Source: DATAAZ01 sp036259875
GTDB lineage: Bacteria; Actinomycetota; Thermoleophilia; Gaiellales; Gaiellaceae
DNA length: 23,413 nucleotides
NCBI GenBank assembly: GCA_036259875.1
Contig: DATAAZ010000069.1
Location: 1 to 23,413 of the forward strand
Direction: 5' to 3'
This document shows positions 7,186-14,907 of this stretch, piece by piece. The notes under the pieces were generated by a model that worked only from the letters and a program-made list of their open reading frames with translations, was not told the origin of the DNA and made no database searches. Made by a program: the position numbers and the translations under genes. Every line of letters begins with the position of its first letter. Within the stretch, counting starts at the first letter, position 1.

Positions 7186-8742
7186 TTACCCCCTCGTCGC
7201 CTTCTCGAAGAGCTCAACGACGAGAGTGCGTTGAATCCGATCAGTGTACGGGGGGACGTACTCCTGCGTTCGTTTGAACCGTTCGTCAACGGCGAGGGTG
7301 AACGCCCATTCCTCTGAGCGCTTGCGGACGAGCTCGGTCCACGGAGCGCTCCAGGCGTCGTCGCTCCGCACGAGCGGCCGGACGAGGAGGACGCGACCTC
7401 CGCGCGGAAGCGCCTCGAGAAGCGGCTCGAGCGTCGTCTCCGGGCGTGCCGCCTCCAGTTTGCCGAGGACGTCGCGCCAGTCCATCACGCGCGTCTCGCT
7501 AACGGGCCCGAGCGGGGTCGCATACCGCTTGTCGTGCCCGAAGTAGTAAGCGAGCACGGGCACCTGCTCCGGCTGCGTCGAGAGAATGAGGTCGCCGGGC
7601 CGCACCGCCGTCTCGAAGCGGGCCGCGAGCTGGTCGGCGTTGCTCTTTCGCTTGTCGAGCGTGTAGAGCGCCCACGGGAAGAGGACGATGACGAGGGCGA
7701 CTGCGCCCAGGCGTCCCGCGCGGGGAAGGCCCGCCGCGGCGACGAGGAGGACGGGCCCGATCAAGACGCCGAGGTAGCGCGTCGCCCAGGCGGGCGTCAC
7801 CTGCGAGACGGTCCAGGCCGAGAGAACCGTTCCGAGCGCGAGCACGAGCAGCGTGAGCACGGCCGTCCGCTCCGGGCGGGCCGGGCCGCGTACGAGCCCG
7901 CTCAGGCCCGCACCGGCGGCGAGCACGATCGCGACGAGCGCGCCCTCGCCCGCGAGCACGACGATGAAGCCGCCGAGCAGGTGGATCGGCGAGGGCGGAT
8001 TCGACCACGGCGCTCCCGTGTGGGCGGTCTGGTAAAGCAGCGTCGGCACCCAGGGCGCGAACGCGAGCGCGGCGGCTCCGAACGCGAACGCCGCATCCCG
8101 GAGAACCGGCCGCGGCTCGCGCCCAGTGCGGGCGGTAACCGCAACGGCGGCGAGCGCGCCCGCCGCGAAGAAGAGCGCCCAGCCGTGCGTGTACAGCATG
8201 ACCGTGAGGACGAGCGCGAAGACGGCGACGTAGCGACGTCGCCGGAAGACGAACCCGTGTGCGAACGACGCGGCCGCGAGGATGCTGAGCAGGATCACGA
8301 GCGAGTACATCCGCGTCTCCTGCGCGTAGACCGTCAGAAACGGGTTGACGGCCGCGAGCGCCGCGGCGATCCAGCCGGCCCGCCGGCCGAAGAGGCTCCA
8401 GCCGGCCCAGAGGGCGGCCGGGAGCGCGAGGAGCGCGAAGACGACTGAGAGCGCGTGCGTCGATGCCTCGCTGGAGCCGAACGCGTCGATCCAGACATGG
8501 AGCAAGAGGTAGTAGAGCGGCGGCGAGCCGTCCTGGCGCAGGACGCCGGGGATCTCGCTGATCGGGAAAGAAGCGATCCCGACGGTCAGGGCCTCGTCAA
8601 TCCAGAACGGGCCGTCGATCGCCCGCGTGCGCACGAAGAGCGAGAAGCCGAGCAGCGCGAGGAACGAGGCGCCCGCCACCCAGGGAGCTGCGCTCACGGC
8701 GAACCGGGGTGCGAGGCGCCGCGGCACCGCTTCCGTGCTCAC
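7186..8742 (-). CDS. GT-C family membrane glycosyltransferase (GT39/ArnT-like)
   Basis: A polytopic membrane enzyme expected to use a polyprenyl-phosphate sugar donor at the outer face of the membrane. From the GTG at 8742 it has 518 residues. About ten hydrophobic helices are visible, starting at ASFLALLGFSLFV. The GT-C signature Asp-Glu pair lies in the first loop (GPFWIDEAL, D49-E50), followed by GSPPLYYLLLHVW and YAQETRMYSL, as in GT39/PMT_2 proteins. The C-terminal part (TLEPLLEALPRGGRVLLV onwards) is soluble and probably extracytoplasmic. I prefer GTG 8742 to the ATG at 8766 because a TATCTT box ends 6 bases before it, the same spacing as at other leaderless starts here; the ATG has no ribosome-binding site. 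It is followed after 35 bases by the flavoenzyme gene. Confidence 0.85.
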   Translation of the reverse strand: MSTEAVPRRLAPRFAVSAAPWVAGASFLALLGFSLFVRTRAIDGPFWIDEALTVGIASFPISEIPGVLRQDGSPPLYYLLLHVWIDAFGSSEASTHALSVVFALLALPAALWAGWSLFGRRAGWIAAALAAVNPFLTVYAQETRMYSLVILLSILAAASFAHGFVFRRRRYVAVFALVLTVMLYTHGWALFFAAGALAAVAVTARTGREPRPVLRDAAFAFGAAALAFAPWVPTLLYQTAHTGAPWSNPPSPIHLLGGFIVVLAGEGALVAIVLAAGAGLSGLVRGPARPERTAVLTLLVLALGTVLSAWTVSQVTPAWATRYLGVLIGPVLLVAAAGLPRAGRLGAVALVIVLFPWALYTLDKRKSNADQLAARFETAVRPGDLILSTQPEQVPVLAYYFGHDKRYATPLGPVSETRVMDWRDVLGKLEAARPETTLEPLLEALPRGGRVLLVRPLVRSDDAWSAPWTELVRKRSEEWAFTLAVDERFKRTQEYVPPYTDRIQRTLVVELFEKATRG

Positions 8743-8748
8743 CGGCGC

Positions 8749-8754
8749 AAGATA
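8749..8754 (-). promoter_or_regulatory. -10 box of a leaderless GT-C transcript
   Basis: TATCTT on the minus strand ends 6 bases before the GTG at 8742. No Shine-Dalgarno sequence is present. This supports the GTG start and an internal promoter within the glycan cluster, after a 125-base gap downstream of the flippase-like gene that otherwise holds nothing I recognise. Confidence 0.5.
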
Positions 8755-8891
8755 GTCGAGCCGCATGTCACAGCGACCGTCCGTTCGCCAGCGATGAGCA
8801 CCGTCGGGGACGCGACCGCCGCGTCGTCGACGGGCGCGATCGAGCCGGAGGCGGCAGGTCGGATCGTCGCGGGTTGACGATTGAATGCGGA

Positions 8892-9884
8892 TCAGGAAGC
8901 GAGCTTGGCCGCCCGGTAGCGCGACCAGCCTCCGTAGCGCGCGAGGAAGAACCCGAGGCCGACGAGCGTGATCGGGACGAACAAGACGAACCGGAGAAGG
9001 ACGAGGTACGCGAGCGCCTCGGAGCCGTTGCCGCCGAGCGACCCGACCGCGAAGAGAACGGCCGCGTCGAACGTCCCGACGTAGCCCGGCGCGGCGGGGA
9101 CGAGCGCGAAGAGGTTCGTCAGCGCGACGACGTAGAGGGCGTCGACGAGCGCGAGCTCGAGCTCGACCGCCCGGGCGACGCCGAGGTAGACGGTCGCCTC
9201 GAGCGTCCAGACAACGAGCGAGAGGGCGAGGAGCGCGACGCCGTGCCCGCTCGCGAGCGCGCGCGTCGGCTCCGCGAGCGGCCGCACGAGCGCGCGCACC
9301 CGGGTGAGCGCCCGCCGGCGCCGGGCGACCGCGAGGGCGAGGACGCCGGCCGCGAGCACGGCCGCGGCCGCTGCGACGAGGAGTGCCGCCGTTCGGCCGC
9401 CCGGCACGTCGAGCTCCGGGACCACGCCGAAGACGACGACGGCGAACACGAGCGCCAGCGCGAGGACATCGAGGAGGCGCTCGGCGACGACCGTGCCGAG
9501 CACCTGGCGCTTCGGGACACCCGCGACGGGGGCGAGGAGGAACGCGCGCAGGACGTCACCGGTTCGCGCCGGGAGCACGTTGTTACCCATGTATCCGACG
9601 ACCGTCAGCCGGTAGGTCTCCGCACGCGCTGCGGGGACCCCGGCGCGTCGGACGATGCGGTGCCACCGCTCAGCCCGCGCCGCCGTCGCGAGTGCGTATA
9701 CGGCGAGCGCGCCCAAGACCGCGAGGCCGTCGGCGCCCGAGCGCGGAAGCTCGGGCGCGTCCTGGCGGAGCGCCCACCACACGACGGCGCCGAGGGCGAC
9801 GAGCGAGACACCGAGCTGGACGGCGGTCGCCACGTCCGCCCGGGTCGGCCGGTGCCGGCCGCGGAGCGCGTCGGGCCGCGTCAC
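8892..9884 (-). CDS. YbhN/AglD2-type membrane protein (LPG synthase TM / flippase-like)
   Basis: A 330-residue integral membrane protein of the family that covers the membrane half of lysylphosphatidylglycerol synthase and YbhN/AglD2-like flippase-like proteins. Seven to eight hydrophobic helices follow a 20-residue charged N-terminus. Family marks are YRLTVVGYMGNNVLPARTGDV (residues about 91-111), then GTVVAERLLDVLAL and, late, ALTNLFALVPAAPGYVGTFDA. The soluble aminoacyl-transferase half of MprF is absent, so lipid lysylation is not expected; transbilayer movement of a lipid or glycolipid is the likelier role. The GTG start overlaps the TGA of the upstream sulfatase-like gene (GTGA), a sign of translational coupling and shared function. 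Confidence 0.85.
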   Translation of the reverse strand: MTRPDALRGRHRPTRADVATAVQLGVSLVALGAVVWWALRQDAPELPRSGADGLAVLGALAVYALATAARAERWHRIVRRAGVPAARAETYRLTVVGYMGNNVLPARTGDVLRAFLLAPVAGVPKRQVLGTVVAERLLDVLALALVFAVVVFGVVPELDVPGGRTAALLVAAAAAVLAAGVLALAVARRRRALTRVRALVRPLAEPTRALASGHGVALLALSLVVWTLEATVYLGVARAVELELALVDALYVVALTNLFALVPAAPGYVGTFDAAVLFAVGSLGGNGSEALAYLVLLRFVLFVPITLVGLGFFLARYGGWSRYRAAKLAS

Positions 9885-12031
9885 CGACCCAGCCGCTCGA
9901 GCGCTACCCGATTCGCGCCGCGGGCGACCGCGAAGACCTCGACCTCGTTTGCGCCGACGCGGAAGGCGTCGTCCGGAACGATCGCGGCGAACCGAAGCCG
10001 CCCGCGCCGGCCGAATGAGCGCGTGACCGCCGCGATGCGGCCGTTGACGGCGATCGCCAGGTCGAGGTGGCCGTCACCGGGCAAGTCCCCGCCGAGGTCG
10101 CCGCTCAAGTGCGAGGGCGCGAGCTGCGCCGAGGGGTCGACCGCCTCGAAGAGCCTCGGCTCGTCGAATGCGACGCGCGCACCCGGCCTCGCTCGTACGC
10201 CAAGCTCGTCGACGTGACGGCCGAGCAGGTGAAGGTTCGGCCCGATTCGGAAGAGGTTTCCGCGCGTACCGGTTTCGAAGAGGTCGGCCTGCCGCGCAAC
10301 CGTTCCGTCTCGCTCACGGACGAGCTCGGCGAAATCGGCCTCGACCGGTGCCTCGCCGCCTCGGCGGAACACGCGAACGATCGGCGACGACTCGTAGTCG
10401 GGCGCGAGCGCCGACCGCCCGTCGACGCGCTCCGAAAGCTCGACGCCGAGCAGGTCGGTCACGGTCGGAAGGAGGTCGACCGTGCGGACGTGCTCGTCGA
10501 CGATTCGACCGGTTCGCTGCCCGGGCGCTTTCACGATCATCGGCACGAATGCGATGTCGGCGAGATTCTCGACCGTCGCGCCACGGCGGCGCTCGCCGGG
10601 GCGAAAGCTGACGCCGTGGTCCGCGGTCAGGACGACCAGCGCGTCCTCGTAGAGATCGAGCGCGCGCAGCCGCCGCAGGAGGTCTCCGAGCATCCGGTCG
10701 ACTGCCGCCGCCTGGAGCAGGTGCCGCTGCCACTCCTGCGTCACGAGCCACTCGTCGTCACCCCAGGTGTCGCGGCGCAGGCCGCGGATCACGCTTCCGT
10801 TCGCGTAGCCGCGGCCGTTCGGGAGCAGAAACCACGGCGAGTGCGGCAGCATCGGGTGCGCGAAGTAGACGGTCGGCGTTGTGCCCCGCTCAAGTGCGTC
10901 CACCATCGCGTCGAAGGCGAGTGTCTGATCCTTGGCGAGCTCGCGCCCCACGAGGTGGTCGATGTCTCGGTCGAAGCGCGACGTCTCGTCGAGATCTTCC
11001 CCCGCTCGGCCGCCGAAGTTCCCCCACGTCTGTGTCACGACTGGAAGGCCCCTCGTAAGGTCGTTCGGGAGCAGGACGTGGAGGTACACCCAGCTCACGT
11101 CCTCGCCGAGCCACGACATCCGGCTGGCGAACGATCCCTCGTTTCGCGGGCAGAGTCGTTGCGGGCAGAGCCGCGTCGCGGTTTCGAAGACGCGATAGCG
11201 GTACGTCGGCGCGAGGAGCGTGAAGAGGTTCACCGGATGATCGGCGGCGAAGGGAAGCGCTTGCTCGCGCGGGAAGTTCCCCGTGAGCATCGCGGGGACC
11301 GACTCGGTCGTGTGCTCGTGCACCGTCGTCGCGTTGCGAAACCACGTCGCGTCGGACGCGAGCGCGGCGAAGTTCGGAAACCGGACGCCGTCGATTCGGC
11401 CACGCTCGTCCATCAGCGACGCGACCGGAAGCTCGTCGAGGACGACCCACACGATCGGCGGCCCGCTCGCGGGTGAGGCGGCAGCACTCGCGGACTCCTC
11501 GCCGCTCAGGACGACCTTCGAGACCGGCGACTCGAGGAGGAAGAAGCCCGCGAAGATCAGCGGGGCGGGGCTCAGCAACGTGAGCATGGCCCGTGCGGCC
11601 CCCGCGCGCGCGTACGCGACGGCGGCGCCCGCGCCGACGAGCGCCGCGCCGGCGACGAGGGTGACCGCGGGCCCGTCGCCCAGCCGCTTCATGGTCTGGA
11701 GCGCGACGACCGTGACGAGAGCGCCGACGAAGACGAGGTGGAGAGCAGCGGCGGCTCGGGGTCGCGCGAGGTGAACGAGTGCCTCGATGCCGAGGAGCAG
11801 AGCGGGCGGGACGACGACGAGGCCGAGTGCGAAGACGACGAGATCCCAGCGCGTCGAGCCCCGCACGACGAAGAACTCGGGGCTCTCCGAGAGGACCGCG
11901 AAGAGCGGCTGGGCAAGGGCGAACGCGGAGAGGACGAAGAGGTGGAGCGCGCGAACCGGAAAGGCCGGCGGCGCACGCCGGGCGGCGCGCGGCCGCGAGG
12001 CCGCCCCGACCCGCTCTCCGATCGCGCTCAC
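9881..12031 (-). CDS. Membrane-anchored sulfatase-like (alkaline phosphatase superfamily) enzyme
   Basis: A 716-residue protein with about five N-terminal membrane helices (residues 28-168), then an extracytoplasmic sulfatase/phosphatase-fold domain. Metal-site residues are visible at VVLDE (D199-E200) and TADHG (D471-H472), with HPMLPHSPW around H392-H397. The nucleophile segment reads EHTTESVPAMLTG: the position taken by Cys/Ser in CxPSR sulfatases is Thr (T241), and the PSR motif is missing. It therefore cannot be a classical formylglycine sulfatase and resembles the Thr-dependent phosphotransferases or phosphodiesterases of the superfamily (LtaS, EptA-like). After about residue 560 there is a further beta-rich region of unknown role. 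The GTG start has a TATTAG box 6 bases before it, suggesting a leaderless mRNA. It is the first gene of the minus-strand glycan cluster. Confidence 0.85.
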   Translation of the reverse strand: MSAIGERVGAASRPRAARRAPPAFPVRALHLFVLSAFALAQPLFAVLSESPEFFVVRGSTRWDLVVFALGLVVVPPALLLGIEALVHLARPRAAAALHLVFVGALVTVVALQTMKRLGDGPAVTLVAGAALVGAGAAVAYARAGAARAMLTLLSPAPLIFAGFFLLESPVSKVVLSGEESASAAASPASGPPIVWVVLDELPVASLMDERGRIDGVRFPNFAALASDATWFRNATTVHEHTTESVPAMLTGNFPREQALPFAADHPVNLFTLLAPTYRYRVFETATRLCPQRLCPRNEGSFASRMSWLGEDVSWVYLHVLLPNDLTRGLPVVTQTWGNFGGRAGEDLDETSRFDRDIDHLVGRELAKDQTLAFDAMVDALERGTTPTVYFAHPMLPHSPWFLLPNGRGYANGSVIRGLRRDTWGDDEWLVTQEWQRHLLQAAAVDRMLGDLLRRLRALDLYEDALVVLTADHGVSFRPGERRRGATVENLADIAFVPMIVKAPGQRTGRIVDEHVRTVDLLPTVTDLLGVELSERVDGRSALAPDYESSPIVRVFRRGGEAPVEADFAELVRERDGTVARQADLFETGTRGNLFRIGPNLHLLGRHVDELGVRARPGARVAFDEPRLFEAVDPSAQLAPSHLSGDLGGDLPGDGHLDLAIAVNGRIAAVTRSFGRRGRLRFAAIVPDDAFRVGANEVEVFAVARGANRVALERLGR

Positions 12032-12037
12032 GCGGAA

Positions 12038-12043
12038 CTAATA
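12038..12043 (-). promoter_or_regulatory. -10 box of the sulfatase-like gene (leaderless)
   Basis: TATTAG on the minus strand ends 6 bases before the GTG at 12031, inside an AT-rich patch (GCTATTAGTTCC) of the 92-base divergent intergenic region. No Shine-Dalgarno sequence is present. Confidence 0.5.
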
Positions 12044-12106
12044 GCCCGCAGCGGATCGTCCACGCGGCGCGAGGCGACCCCGCGGGCCGTCGCGGGCGGC
12101 CGCGAG

Positions 12107-12112
12107 TACGCT
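12107..12112 (+). promoter_or_regulatory. -10 box of the family 2 glycosyltransferase gene
   Basis: TACGCT ends 11 bases before the ATG at 12124, leaving a leader of only a few bases and no room for a normal Shine-Dalgarno. Together with the box at 12038-12043 it gives a divergent promoter pair serving both arms of the glycan locus. Confidence 0.45.
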
Positions 12113-12123
12113 TGCGGGGCCGC

Positions 12124-13131
12124 ATGAAGCTCGTGATCCAGATCCCGTGCTTGAACGAAGCGGCGACGCTCCCCGCGACGCTCGCCGATCTGCCGCGCGA
12201 GGTCGAGGGCTTCCACACGGTCGAGTGGCTCGTCGTTGACGACGGCTCGACGGACGGGACGGCCGACGTCGCGCGCGAGTGCGGCGTCGACCACATCGTC
12301 CGTTTCAGCTCGAACAAGGGCCTGGCAGTCGCCTTCCAGGCCGGGGTCGACGCCGCGCTGAAGCTCGGCGCGGACGTCATCGTCAACACCGACGCCGACA
12401 ACCAGTACGACGGACGGGACGTCGAGCGGCTGGTTGCGCCGATCCTCGCCGGCGAGGCGGACATGGTCGTCGGCGATCGGCAGATCCGCTGGCACGAGGA
12501 GTTCTCTCGCACGAAGAAGCTCCTCCAGCTCTGGGGCTCGTGGCTCGTTCGCCAGGCGTCGGCGACGGACGTTCCCGACACGACGTCGGGGTTTCGCGCC
12601 TACAACCGGCAGGCCGCCCTCCGCCTGAACGTCGTCTCGCGGTTCAGCTACACGCTCGAGACGATCATCCAGGCGGGCAAGAGCGACATCGCCGTCGCCC
12701 ACGTGCCGGTCGGAACGCACCGGCGCACGCGCGAGTCCCGTCTCTTCCGGTCGACGTTCCAGTACGTGCGCCGCTCGGTCGAAACGATCCTGCGCGTGTA
12801 CGCGATGTACGAGCCGCTGCGGATCTTCCTGTGGCTCGCCGCGGTCTTCGGGACGGTCGGGCTCTTCCTCTTCGCACGGTTCGCCTGGTTCTACTTCACG
12901 CAGGACGGGCCCACCGGGCACGTCCAGTCGCTGATCGTCGGCGCGGCGCTGCTCGTCTTCGCGGTCCAGCTCGTCGTCCTCGGCGTCCTCGCCGACCTGC
13001 TGCGCGCGAACCGGGTCCTCACCGAACGCACGCTGCACCGCGTCCGCAGGCTCGAGCTCGAGCTCGGCGTCCGGCCCGACACGCACGCGGGCGACGAGCT
13101 CGACGTGCCCGAGCACATCAGCGCGCCGTAG
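12124..13131 (+). CDS. Family 2 glycosyltransferase with C-terminal membrane helices
   Basis: A 335-residue DPM1/DPMS-like glycosyltransferase that would transfer a sugar from a nucleotide donor, probably to polyprenyl phosphate, at the inner membrane face. The GT-A fold starts at once (MKLVIQIPCLNEAATLP). Donor-site motifs are VVDDGSTDGT (residues 37-46) and the metal-binding D90-A-D92 in NTDADNQYDG; DTTSGFRAYNRQA (152-164) is the acceptor-side loop. Two membrane helices lie at about 235-257 and 268-293, followed by a charged tail. A polyprenyl-phosphate sugar made here could feed the GT-C enzyme at 7186-8742; this link is inference from family roles and proximity. The ATG fits the family N-terminus; the frame upstream is not coding-like. 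It is divergent from the sulfatase-like gene. Confidence 0.9.
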   Translation: MKLVIQIPCLNEAATLPATLADLPREVEGFHTVEWLVVDDGSTDGTADVARECGVDHIVRFSSNKGLAVAFQAGVDAALKLGADVIVNTDADNQYDGRDVERLVAPILAGEADMVVGDRQIRWHEEFSRTKKLLQLWGSWLVRQASATDVPDTTSGFRAYNRQAALRLNVVSRFSYTLETIIQAGKSDIAVAHVPVGTHRRTRESRLFRSTFQYVRRSVETILRVYAMYEPLRIFLWLAAVFGTVGLFLFARFAWFYFTQDGPTGHVQSLIVGAALLVFAVQLVVLGVLADLLRANRVLTERTLHRVRRLELELGVRPDTHAGDELDVPEHISAP

Positions 13132-13136
13132 AGCAA

Positions 13137-13158
13137 GTAACAGTCGGTTACCTGTTAC
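13137..13158. terminator. Bidirectional terminator-like inverted repeat
   Basis: GTAACAG (13137-13143) and CTGTTAC (13152-13158) form a perfect 7-base stem with an 8-base loop. An alternative stem GTAAC/GTTAC overlaps it. It lies between two convergent genes and contains the TAA stop of the peptidase. It is strikingly less GC-rich than its surroundings. Confidence 0.45.
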
Positions 13159-13982
13159 GAGCGCCGCGCCACGGTGCGGACGGCGGCGATCGCCACGCGC
13201 GCGGCGCGGGCGAGCTTGCGCGCGCTGATGCGGTGCGGCCGGTCGCACGGCTCGTGCCAGCACGAGTCCCAGCGCCACGTGAGCAGCGCGGCCGGGATCC
13301 CGCCGCGCGCCATCTCCGCGTGGTCGGAGACGCCCGAATCCGGCAAGTAAACGGGCCGGAGGCCCAGCGCGCGGGCACTCGCGAGGGCGAGCCGCGAGGA
13401 TCGGTTCGGGCGTCCTTCGAGGCCACGGACGGTCAGCGTCGGCCCGACCCCGACCATGTCGAGCGAGAGTGCGAACCGGATCCGCGGTCGAACCGCGCGC
13501 GGGAGACTCTGCATGAGCCGCACGGAGCCGAGGTGCAGCTGCGACCCGGTCTCGACGCGCTCCTCTGCTCCGAGCGCCGCGAAGAGGACGCCTTCCCTCC
13601 CCCGAAGCTCCCGCGCGGCCTCCACGAGGGCGGCGACGCCGGAGCCGTTGTCGTTCGCGGCAGGGCCTTCGCTCACGCCGTCGACGTGCGCGACGAGCGC
13701 CGCCCGGAGCGGCCCGGCCGTTCGCGCGACAATGTTCCGCGACGTGCCGCCCCGCGGGAGGCTGAAGGTCTGGATCCTGACGTCGTACCCGAGCGCGCGG
13801 AAGCGCTCGGCGACGATCCGCGCGGCCCGCCGCTCGTTCGCGGACCCGGCTGGGCGCGGCCCCAGCGCGGCGATCCGCGTCACGAGCGCCTTCGCCCGCG
13901 CGCCCGACACCGCGGCCTCGGCACGAGCACCGAACGAGGCCGCGAGAGCGACCGCGGCGAGGACGACGAGCGAGCGGCGCAC
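13155..13982 (-). CDS. Secreted M28 family zinc aminopeptidase
   Basis: A 275-residue exported metallopeptidase of family M28 (aminopeptidase Y/S type), expected to remove N-terminal residues from peptides outside the membrane with a pair of zinc ions. Residues 1-24 are a signal peptide (RRSLVVLAAVALAASFGARA). Zinc and catalytic residues are in order: H99-x-D101 (VAHVDG), D111 (NDNGSG), E140-E141 (GAEE, general base and ligand), D175 (SLDMVG) and H243 (WHEPCD). SDHAEMARGGIPA (219-231) is the usual late family motif. Start choice: the GTG at 13982 begins the signal peptide and a TACACT box ends 6 bases before it; longer forms would run into the upstream ctaG gene. It is somewhat short for the family but no core motif is missing. 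It converges on the glycosyltransferase gene. Confidence 0.87.
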   Translation of the reverse strand: MRRSLVVLAAVALAASFGARAEAAVSGARAKALVTRIAALGPRPAGSANERRAARIVAERFRALGYDVRIQTFSLPRGGTSRNIVARTAGPLRAALVAHVDGVSEGPAANDNGSGVAALVEAARELRGREGVLFAALGAEERVETGSQLHLGSVRLMQSLPRAVRPRIRFALSLDMVGVGPTLTVRGLEGRPNRSSRLALASARALGLRPVYLPDSGVSDHAEMARGGIPAALLTWRWDSCWHEPCDRPHRISARKLARAARVAIAAVRTVARRS

Positions 13983-13988
13983 GCGCGG

Positions 13989-13994
13989 AGTGTA
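13989..13994 (-). promoter_or_regulatory. -10 box of a leaderless M28 peptidase transcript
   Basis: TACACT on the minus strand ends 6 bases before the GTG at 13982, in the 35-base gap after ctaG. No Shine-Dalgarno sequence is visible. Confidence 0.5.
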
Positions 13995-14017
13995 GGCGCG
14001 GCTCCGACCGCGTTCCG

Positions 14018-14758
14018 TCAGATCGCCCCTTCCTCGGCGAAGAACCGAAGCAGGAAGAACGCGAACGCGGCGAAGAAGACGACGGCCTCGGACCCCGCCA
14101 TGATGACGCCGGCGATCTGCTGGTCCGTCAGCGCCGAGAGGTTCCAGAGGCGAGGGGCCTCCTCGTAGAACGAGTAGATCGGCTCGGGGACAAGCGCGAG
14201 CAGGAGACCGACCGGGCTCGCGAGGAGAAACGCCGCGAAGACGTAGGCCGCGCGCCGGCCCGACGGGAGCTCGTGGGGCGAGTCGTGGAAAACGGGCCAC
14301 CAGAGCAGGAGCCCCGCACCGAGGTAGCAGGCGTGCTCGAGGTGAAGGAGCGGCGCGCTCCGGAGCGCCGCGTCATACACGGCCGGGACGTGCCAGACGG
14401 CGTACGCCGCCACCCAGAGCGCCAGTGCCGCGAGCGGGTGGGTGAGGGCGCGAACGAACCCATAGCGGGCGAGCGCGGAAGCCATCGGCGCGCTGAGGCC
14501 GAGCACGAGGAGCGCAGGCACCCACTCGGCGAGCGCGACGTTCTGGAAGAGATGCGCGGAGAGGAGGTAGTGGAGCGCGAGCGTCGCGACCGGCGTGACG
14601 AGGACGGCCGCCGCGAGAACGAGCCCGGCCGCGAACGTGACGACGCGGGCGCGCGACGGCCGAAAACGCCCCGCGGCGAGGGCGTAGAGAGCCCCGAGAC
14701 CGGTCAGCAACGTGAGCTCGCCCCAAGCCGGATGCCAGCTCCAGGGCGACGGCTCCAT
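14018..14758 (-). CDS. ctaG: CtaG-type cytochrome c oxidase assembly protein (caa3_CtaG)
   Basis: A 246-residue polytopic membrane protein of the caa3_CtaG family, implicated in delivering copper to heme-copper oxidase. Six to seven hydrophobic helices are seen. Conserved His-bearing segments are visible: SWHPAWGE at the N-terminus, HYLLSAHLFQN, AVWHVPAVYDAAL and LHLEHACYLGAGLLLWWPVF, which are the usual family landmarks. The ATG at 14758 (MEPSPWSWHPAWGE) is chosen because the longer frame to 14824 would run through tRNA-Gly; a TAGGGT box ends 7 bases before it, so the mRNA is probably leaderless. No oxidase subunit is adjacent; the only other respiratory gene in the window is the cytochrome c at 20317-20724. 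Confidence 0.87.
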   Translation of the reverse strand: MEPSPWSWHPAWGELTLLTGLGALYALAAGRFRPSRARVVTFAAGLVLAAAVLVTPVATLALHYLLSAHLFQNVALAEWVPALLVLGLSAPMASALARYGFVRALTHPLAALALWVAAYAVWHVPAVYDAALRSAPLLHLEHACYLGAGLLLWWPVFHDSPHELPSGRRAAYVFAAFLLASPVGLLLALVPEPIYSFYEEAPRLWNLSALTDQQIAGVIMAGSEAVVFFAAFAFFLLRFFAEEGAI

Positions 14759-14764
14759 CGCCGC

Positions 14765-14771
14765 TACCCTA
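14765..14771. promoter_or_regulatory. Symmetric -10 element shared by ctaG (-) and tRNA-Gly (+)
   Basis: The seven bases TACCCTA read as TACCCT on the plus strand (14765-14770, 17 bases before tRNA-Gly) and as TAGGGT on the minus strand (14771-14766, 7 bases before the ctaG ATG). The whole divergent intergenic is 29 bases, so both transcripts must start from this point or from inside the opposite gene. Confidence 0.45.
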
Positions 14772-14787
14772 CGGCTGTCCCGTACGG

Positions 14788-14858
14788 GCGTCCGTGGTGT
14801 AGTGGCAACACGAGAGCCTTCCAAGCTCTAGTCACCGGTTCGAATCCGGTCGGACGCT
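14788..14858 (+). tRNA. tRNA-Gly (anticodon TCC)
   Basis: Full cloverleaf: acceptor GCGTCCG/CGGACGC, D stem GTGT/ACAC, anticodon stem AGAGC/GCTCT around loop CTTCCAA (anticodon TCC, reads GGA/GGG), T arm ACCGG-TTCGAAT-CCGGT. The discriminator U is typical of bacterial glycine tRNA. CCA is not encoded. Confidence 0.97.
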
Positions 14859-14907
14859 TGCTCTCCCCCGCCTGGTCGTACGGCGCGAAGGAACTGCCTC
14901 CGCGGTC

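Noticed and set aside
8743..8766. ATG start of the GT-C glycosyltransferase at 8766
   Set aside because: No ribosome-binding site or promoter box precedes it; the TATCTT box lies downstream of it, at leaderless distance from the GTG at 8742.
8709..10217. Long plus-strand frame rich in Arg, Glu and Asp
   Set aside because: It is the antisense shadow of the GT-C and YbhN-type genes in high-GC DNA; composition is low-complexity and no domain is seen. The same holds for the long frames at 12028-13278, 10067-11476 and 21667-22917.
14759..14824. Longer N-terminus for ctaG beginning at 14824
   Set aside because: It would overlap tRNA-Gly and adds residues unlike the family; the ATG at 14758 gives the usual N-terminus.
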